From Stenogyne calaminthoides (lineage: Eukaryota; Streptophyta; Magnoliopsida; Lamiales; Lamiaceae): a stretch of 64,000 nucleotides of DNA. The stretch is taken from NCBI GenBank assembly GCA_037126765.1, contig JBBCBC010000001.1, positions 23,454,622-23,518,621 on the forward strand. Reading direction: 5' to 3'. Shown here piece after piece: positions 57,917 to 64,000 of the stretch. The stretch's first letter is position 1; each line of letters starts with the position of its first letter. Below the pieces are notes generated by a model. It ran no database searches, had not been told where the DNA came from, and saw only the letters and a program-made list of their open reading frames with translations. The translations under genes were made by a program, and so were the position numbers.

Positions 57917-58171
57917 AAGGCATCACAATCTATATTGATATAGATTGTGCAAAGTCTTATTAATTTTGTGTGTTGTGTTTCTGAGTTTTCTGATGTCTCT
58001 GTCTTTTGAATGCTACTTTGAGTGTTATAACATTCAATGTAACATTACTCTGATTTTACTAAACACAACTCCGTGTCTTTCATACACACTCTCAGTTGGC
58101 ATCAGAACCAAAACTTGATTTTACTAAGTTAGATCCTGTGTCAAGTGTGTTGTTTGTTTTTTTTTTTTGTA

Positions 58172-58738
58172 ATGGCGATGGAATATCCACTTACTCCACA
58201 AAGTTTGAGACCACCAATCCTTGATGGTACAAACTATGCGTATTGGAAACCAAAGATGAGGATGTACATCAAGTCAATTGATGAACGTGCCTGGAGAAGT
58301 ATACTTTCAGGATGGACACCTCCTAAGAATGCTGCAGATGAAGAAGGAGAAGTTACAGTCAAACGCGAACTGGATTGGACTAATGAAGAAAGTACAACTG
58401 CTAGCTACAATTTTAAAGCCTTGAATGCAATATTCACATCAGTTGATATGACTATGTTCAAAATCATATCAACATGTGTTTCTGCAAAAGAAGCTCGGGA
58501 TAGATTGCAAAAGCACAATGAAGGTTCGGATAGTGTTCGAAGGTCCAGACTTCGAATGCTTGAGACAAAGTTCGAGAACTTGAAGATTAAGGAGGATGAA
58601 ACAATTTCTTCTTACAATGAACGGGTCACTGAAATTGCAAATGAAGCTCAATCTCTTGGAGATCCCATCTCTAATGTGAGGTTTATATGCATGCTTAAAC
58701 ACATTAAATTCCATGACAATTGGATACCTGCAAAATAG
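58172..58738 (+). pseudogene. Copia gag, N-terminal fragment, unit 1
   Basis: Start ATG at 58172 (MAMEYPLTPQSLRPPILDGT), 73 bases after a primer-site-like TTGGCATCAGAACC. Gag features: LDGTNYAYWKPKMRMYIKSI, ERAWRSILSGWTPP, FKALNAIFTSVDMTMFKIIS, ENLKIKEDETISSYNERVTE. This is the copia UBN2/Gag N-terminal region of SIRE-like type. After about LGDPISN the frame crosses at 58680 into antisense leader of the next unit and stops at 58738, so 188 codons remain, without the C-terminal half and zinc knuckle. The frame has no stop, which suggests recent origin or copying. Confidence 0.85.
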
Positions 58739-58833
58739 ATCTAGCAATTCTACTATCCAATTTCAAATTTAATGCCAACGAATTAAATTACAATTTAAAA
58801 TTCAGAGCCCGAAACCGTGGCTCTGATACCAGT

Positions 58834-60785
58834 TGTTGGGTAATAAGTTACACAGATCTATTCGGGGTGAATATTTAAATACAAATTTAATTCTTTAATT
58901 ATTACTAGCATGAATTAATCATGTATTAATTCAAATAATAATCCAACAACATATCATGCATATAAAAATTCACGTAAAACCTACGCATGCGGAATTCTAC
59001 GAGTTTACGTGAACGTACCTCTTGGGATGACAACGGTGTGGCTGAATAGACTAACCGTAAGGACTTCCCAAGTATTCCGTTAGCCCTCGTTCGACTATCC
59101 GGTGGAAGGATTCTTGTGAACGATTTAACAAAAGGAAAATAAAATATGTTGCACCACCTTTGTGGATTTACTAATTTTTCCAGCACATGGAATTGTACAC
59201 AACTCACAATTGTCATTTTTCAAAAAAATACAATCTGTCGACGTTACAAAATATTTGATATTTTATCGACGCTGATATTTTTCCGAAAAACCAATTTTCG
59301 TGTGTTACTGGGAATGAAACATTCATCCCCTATTTATAGAGCATGAAGTGGACGAAAATTTTGTGATAAAACAATGTGGGAAAATCCTTTCTTGATCTCC
59401 AAGAAATCTTAAATATATCTCCTATATTCTTTTTCCCATAATTATAATATTCCACAAAAATCCCACCTACTCTATTTTATGGTGATTTTCGAAAATAAGG
59501 GGTTTCAAGAATCCAAGATTTGGATCTTCTTAAATTTATGAGATATTCTTGTATTTCAAGAAATACATATCTTCCATAATATCTTTTCAAGAAAATCAAG
59601 AAAATCTTTCTTGCCCTCTATTTTCAAAAATTTCGAAAATTTCATTATAGATAACCAAGTGGGAGATTTCTTGAATTTAATGAGATAATCTTGTATTCCA
59701 AGAATACATATCCTCATTCCATAACAAAATTCAAAGAAAATCTTTCTCCCATCAAATCTATAATTTTCAAAAATTTTACTTGGAAAAATAAGCAACAATA
59801 TTTATTTTATTTTAATCACCTTTTTCAGTTATTGGACTATATGTTGGGCTACTCAGGGGGCCTTTAGGAGAATTAAGATTGGACCTTCTAATTGACCTTG
59901 AATATCTAATATTGAGCCACAATATTATTCAAGCCCATAAATATTAATTAATCCCACTACATAATTAATATTGCACTATCCATCTTAACCCATATTACAG
60001 TCAATATGGCTCCCGGTCATTATTTCCCGTGTTTAAGATTATCTCGCCCATTAATTAATTCAAGCCACTGAAATAGCTTTCCGTTAATTAATATCTTTTG
60101 TCCTTGGTCAAGGAACCGTTCAACATTATTATCCATACCGGAAACTAATTCCACTTGCAAGATTTGGTATGATAAATCTTATGAACCTCCCAAGGGGGCA
60201 AATCAAACAAGCGTACTTGCACACGATTCATCGTATTAAATCTTAGCAATCACATGTGACTAATAATATTGCCCAAGATAAAAAGTATTGAATCTCACTG
60301 ATTCGCTACCCATGATAAGTCAAAGCAATAGTTACCAATCCCACGTGATCCTATTTAAGGAACGAAGATTAAGAAATAACGAACCACTGAGGTCTAATTC
60401 TTCCTTGTTCAGTTCTGAAGAATTTATCCTCCTGTAGGTCCTATTCAGTGCATCAGTCATGCACTAGTGTAATCTCTTGGTCAAGATAAGTCAATCTGAG
60501 CCTTACACTTCAACCTTTCACGATGGGTTATTCATTTCCATCTAGGTCGTGAATGGCGTACCTTTAGTTACAAGGGATTGTTAATTTAATCTTCTGTGAT
60601 CTGGTATCACTAAATTAACTACAATGTAACAAGTACGACTTATTGAACAGTTATGCAGTAAATATATGTAACATTCGATAATATTTAAAGCATCAGTGAT
60701 AAACAATTTATTTGAGTAAATAAGTCTGAAAATTCAGTTTCAATTATACAAAGTAAAAAGCATACTTTCTAGTATAATCCCAACA
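58834..60785 (-). repeat. Copia LTR, array unit 2 (1952 bp)
   Basis: Nearly identical to 55665-57615, with scattered single-base differences (for example caatctgtcgacg instead of caatctttcgacg) and one extra A in a poly-A run. Primer site TGGTATCAGAGC lies on its left (minus). Confidence 0.93.
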
Positions 60786-61086
60786 GTGCATCCTTCCACC
60801 GGATTATTGAACAAGGACGAGGGAATACTTGAGAAGGCTCTTTGGGTTTGTTCGTGTGAACGGGATATCCATCTTCTCAACGGTTGTCACTCCGAGAGGT
60901 TAGTTCACATAAACTCCTAGCTATTCCGCATGCGTAAGATTTATGTGATAAATTTATATGCATGATTTGTTGTTGAATTATTATTTGAATTAATATAGGA
61001 TTAATTCATGCTAGTAATAATTGTTATAATTAAATTTGTATTTAAATATTCATCCCGAATAGATCCGGGCAATTACTTTCCCAACA
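60786..61086 (+). repeat. Inverted LTR end fragment (301 bp), unit 2
   Basis: Same sequence and head-to-head position as 57616-57916. A third copy starts at 63943 and runs off the right edge. Confidence 0.85.
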
Positions 61087-61341
61087 AAGGCATCACAATC
61101 TATATTGATATAGATTGTGCAAAGTCTTATTAATTTTGTGTGTTGTGTTTCTGAGTTTTCTGATGTCTCTGTCTTTTGAATGCTACTTTGAGTGTTATAA
61201 CATTCAATGTAACATTACTCTGATTTTACTAAACACAACTCCGTGTCTTTCATACACACTCTCAGTTGGCATCAGAACCAAAACTTGATTTTACTAAGTT
61301 AGATCCTGTGTCAAGTGTGTTGTTTGTTTTTTTTTTTTGTA

Positions 61342-61908
61342 ATGGCGATGGAATATCCACTTACTCCACAAAGTTTGAGACCACCAATCCTTGATGGTAC
61401 AAACTATGCGTATTGGAAACCAAAGATGAGGATGTACATCAAGTCAATTGATGAACGTGCCTGGAGAAGTATACTTTCAGGATGGACACCTCCTAAGAAT
61501 GCTGCAGATGAAGAAGGAGAAGTTACAGTCAAACGCGAACTGGATTGGACTAATGAAGAAAGTACAACTGCTAGCTACAATTTTAAAGCCTTGAATGCAA
61601 TATTCACATCAGTTGATATGACTATGTTCAAAATCATATCAACATGTGTTTCTGCAAAAGAAGCTCGGGATAGATTGCAAAAGCACAATGAAGGTTCGGA
61701 TAGTGTTCGAAGGTCCAGACTTCGAATGCTTGAGACAAAGTTCGAGAACTTGAAGATTAAGGAGGATGAAACAATTTCTTCTTACAATGAACGGGTCACT
61801 GAAATTGCAAATGAAGCTCAATCTCTTGGAGATCCCATCTCTAATGTGAGGTTTATATGCATGCTTAAACACATTAAATTCCATGACAATTGGATACCTG
61901 CAAAATAG
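61342..61908 (+). pseudogene. Copia gag, N-terminal fragment, unit 2
   Basis: The translation is identical to the unit 1 copy over all 188 codons, with the same start (MAMEYPL...), the same crossing into antisense leader at 61850 and the same stop. Identity at this level shows the duplication is very recent, has been homogenised, or is an assembly duplicate. Confidence 0.85.
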
Positions 61909-62003
61909 ATCTAGCAATTCTACTATCCAATTTCAAATTTAATGCCAACAAATTAAATTACAATTTAAAATTCAGAGCCCGAAACCGTGGCTCTGATACC
62001 AGT

Positions 62004-63942
62004 TGTTGGGTAATAAGTTACACAGATCTATTCGGGGTGAATATTTAAATACAAATTTAATTCTTTAATTATTACTAGCATGAATTAATCATATATTAAT
62101 TCAAATAATAATCCAACAACATATCATGCATATAAAAATTCACGTAAAACCTACGCATGCGGAATTCTACGAGTTTACGTGAACGTACCTCTTGGGATGA
62201 CAACGGTGTGGCTGAATAGACTAACTGTAAGGACTTCCCAAGTATTCCGTTAGCCCTCGTTCGACTATCCGGTGGAAGGATTCTTGTGAACGATTTAACA
62301 AAAGGAAAATAAAATATGTTGCACCACCTTTGTGGATTTACTAATTTTTCCAGCACATGGAATTGTACACAACTCACAATTGTCATTTTTCAAAAAAATA
62401 CAATCTGTCGACGTTACAAAATATTTGATATTTTATCGACGCTGATATTTTTCCGAAAAACCAATTTTCGTGTGTTACTGGGAATGAAACATTCATCCCC
62501 TATTTATAGAGCATGAAGTGGACGAAAAATTTGTGATAAAACAATGTGGGAAAATCCTTTCTTGATCTCCAAGAAATCTTGAATATATCTCCTATATTCT
62601 TTTTCCCATAATTATAATATTCCACAAAAATCCCACTTACTCTAATGCTATGGATATTTTCGAAAATATGATGAGTCAAGAATCCAAGATTTGGATCTTC
62701 TTGAATTTATGAGATATTCTTGTATTTCAAGAAATACATATCTTTTCAAGAAAATCAAGAAAATCTATCTTGCCCACTATATTTCCAATTTTTCGAAAAT
62801 CTCTTATGAATTAACCAAGTGGGAGATTTCTTGAATTTAATGAGATAATCTTGTATTCCAAGAATACATATCTTCATTCCATAACAAAATTCAAAGAAAA
62901 TCTTTCTCCCAACTTATCCATAATTTTCGAAATTTAATTGGAAAAATAAGCAACAATATTTATTTTATTTTAATCACCTTTTCAGTTATTGGACTATATG
63001 TTGGGCTACTTAGGGGGCCTTTAGAAGAATTAAGATTGGACCTTCTAATGGACCTTGAATATCTAATATTGAGCCACAATATAATTCAAGCCCATAAATA
63101 TTAATTAATCCCACTACATAATTAATATTGCACTATCCATCTTAACCCATATTACAGTCAATATGGCTCCCGGTCATTATTTCCCGTGTTTAAGATTATC
63201 TAGCCCATTAATTAATTCAAGCCACTGAAATAGCTTTCCATTAATTAATATCTTTTATCCTTGGTCAAGGAACGGTTCAACATTATTATCCATACCGGAA
63301 ACTAATTCCACTTGCAAGATTTGGTATGATAAAGCTTATGAACCTCCCAAGGGGGCAAATCGAACAAGCGTACTTGCACACGATTCTTCGTATTAAATCT
63401 TAGCAATCACATGTGACTAATAATATTGCCCAAGATAAAAAGTATTGAATCTCACTGATTCGCTACCCATGATAAGTCAAAGCAATAGTTACCAATCCCA
63501 CGTGATCCTATTTAAGGAACGAAGATTAAGAAATAACGAACCACTGAGGTCTAATTCTTCCTTGTTCAGTTCTGAAGAATTTATCCTCCTGTAGGTCCTA
63601 TTCAGTGCATCAGTCATGCACTAGTGTAATCTCTTGGTCAAGATAAGTCAATCTGAGCCTTACACTTCAACCTTTCACGATGGGTTATTCATTTCCATCT
63701 AGGTCGTGAATGGCGTACCTTTAGTTACAAGGGATTGTTAATTTAATCTTCTGTGATCTGGTATCACTAAATTAACTACAATGTAACACGTACGACTTAT
63801 TGAACAGTTATGCAGTAAATATATGTAACATTCGATAATATTTAAAGCATCAGTGATAAACAATTTATTTGAGTAAATAAGTCTGAAAATTCAGTTTCAA
63901 TTATACAAAGTAAAAAGCATACTTTCTAGTATAATCCCAACA
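62004..63942 (-). repeat. Copia LTR, array unit 3 (1939 bp), mosaic
   Basis: The ends match units 1 and 2 (caacggtgtggctgaataga near the left, atgggttattcatttccatc near the right). The middle, about 62620-62960, carries cttactctaatgctatggat and ctcttatgaattaaccaagt, shared with the LTR at 44883-46833. It also lacks a 13-base ccataatatct-type stretch near 62740. Confidence 0.9.
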
Positions 63943-64000
63943 GTGCATCCTTCCACCGGATTATTGAACAAGGACGAGGGAATACTTGAGAAGGCTCTTT

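Larger units (their letters stand above)
55512..64000. repeat. Head-to-tail array of a chimeric 3.17-kb retrotransposon unit (2.7 copies, continues off the edge)
   Basis: Unit 1 is 55512-58680 (3169 bp), unit 2 is 58681-61850 (3170 bp), unit 3 starts at 61851 and runs to the edge. Each unit is: copia leader and primer site (minus), 1.95-kb LTR (minus), a 301-bp LTR end (plus), leader and truncated gag (plus). Units 1 and 2 are almost identical base for base. The gag-to-leader junction (58680, 61850) is at the same base in both, so the chimera formed once and was then duplicated. Confidence 0.93.

Overview
The window reads as nuclear DNA from a flowering plant, probably a eudicot. Split genes with GT..AG introns, a plastid-type tRNase Z, an EF-hand protein of the plant reticulocalbin type, Ty3/gypsy and Ty1/copia retrotransposons with plant-type primer sites, and Stowaway, Harbinger-like, hAT and Mutator-like DNA elements all point that way. 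AT-rich intergenic DNA alternates with GC-richer retrotransposon DNA. Species cannot be fixed from the sequence alone.

Layout. 1-9062: two nested, decayed Ty3/gypsy elements on the minus strand; the left one sits inside the integrase gene of the right one. 9063-10300: low-gene DNA that may hold a beheaded gene 5' end. 10320-10793: a small intronless gene (+) for an acidic protein with two MIM1-like motifs. 11379-15737: a complete eight-exon gene (-) for the short-form tRNase Z TRZ2, whose introns carry at least four DNA-transposon insertions. 16175-20839: a 4.7-kb non-autonomous Mutator-like element with 9-bp target duplications and a degenerate internal tandem array. 22045-29974: a complete six-exon gene (-) for an ER-type six-EF-hand protein; its last intron holds a 301-bp TRIM retrotransposon interrupted by a 1.8-kb solo LTR. 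30-34.4 kb: AT-rich intergenic DNA with a Stowaway MITE and an LTR-like insertion.

34420-64000 is retrotransposon on retrotransposon. A copia LTR and RNase H remnant (Y) is split by a non-autonomous gypsy-type element carrying three tandem-repeat blocks, and this in turn is invaded by an element with giant LTRs and almost no interior. Next comes a 12.7-kb copia element (X) with inactivated protease and reverse transcriptase, itself interrupted by an intact 3506-bp element of the same giant-LTR family (two ~1.68-kb LTRs around 140 bp). From 55512 to the right edge a chimeric 3.17-kb unit (copia leader + LTR on minus, inverted LTR fragment + truncated gag on plus) is repeated head to tail at least 2.7 times.

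Only three ordinary host genes are supported. They are unrelated in role: possible ESCRT/abscission binding, plastid tRNA 3'-end processing, and ER calcium binding. The most unusual features are the giant-LTR/mini-interior family with its conserved palindrome just upstream of the TATA box, the 3.17-kb chimeric tandem array, and the gypsy-type element with three separate tandem arrays.
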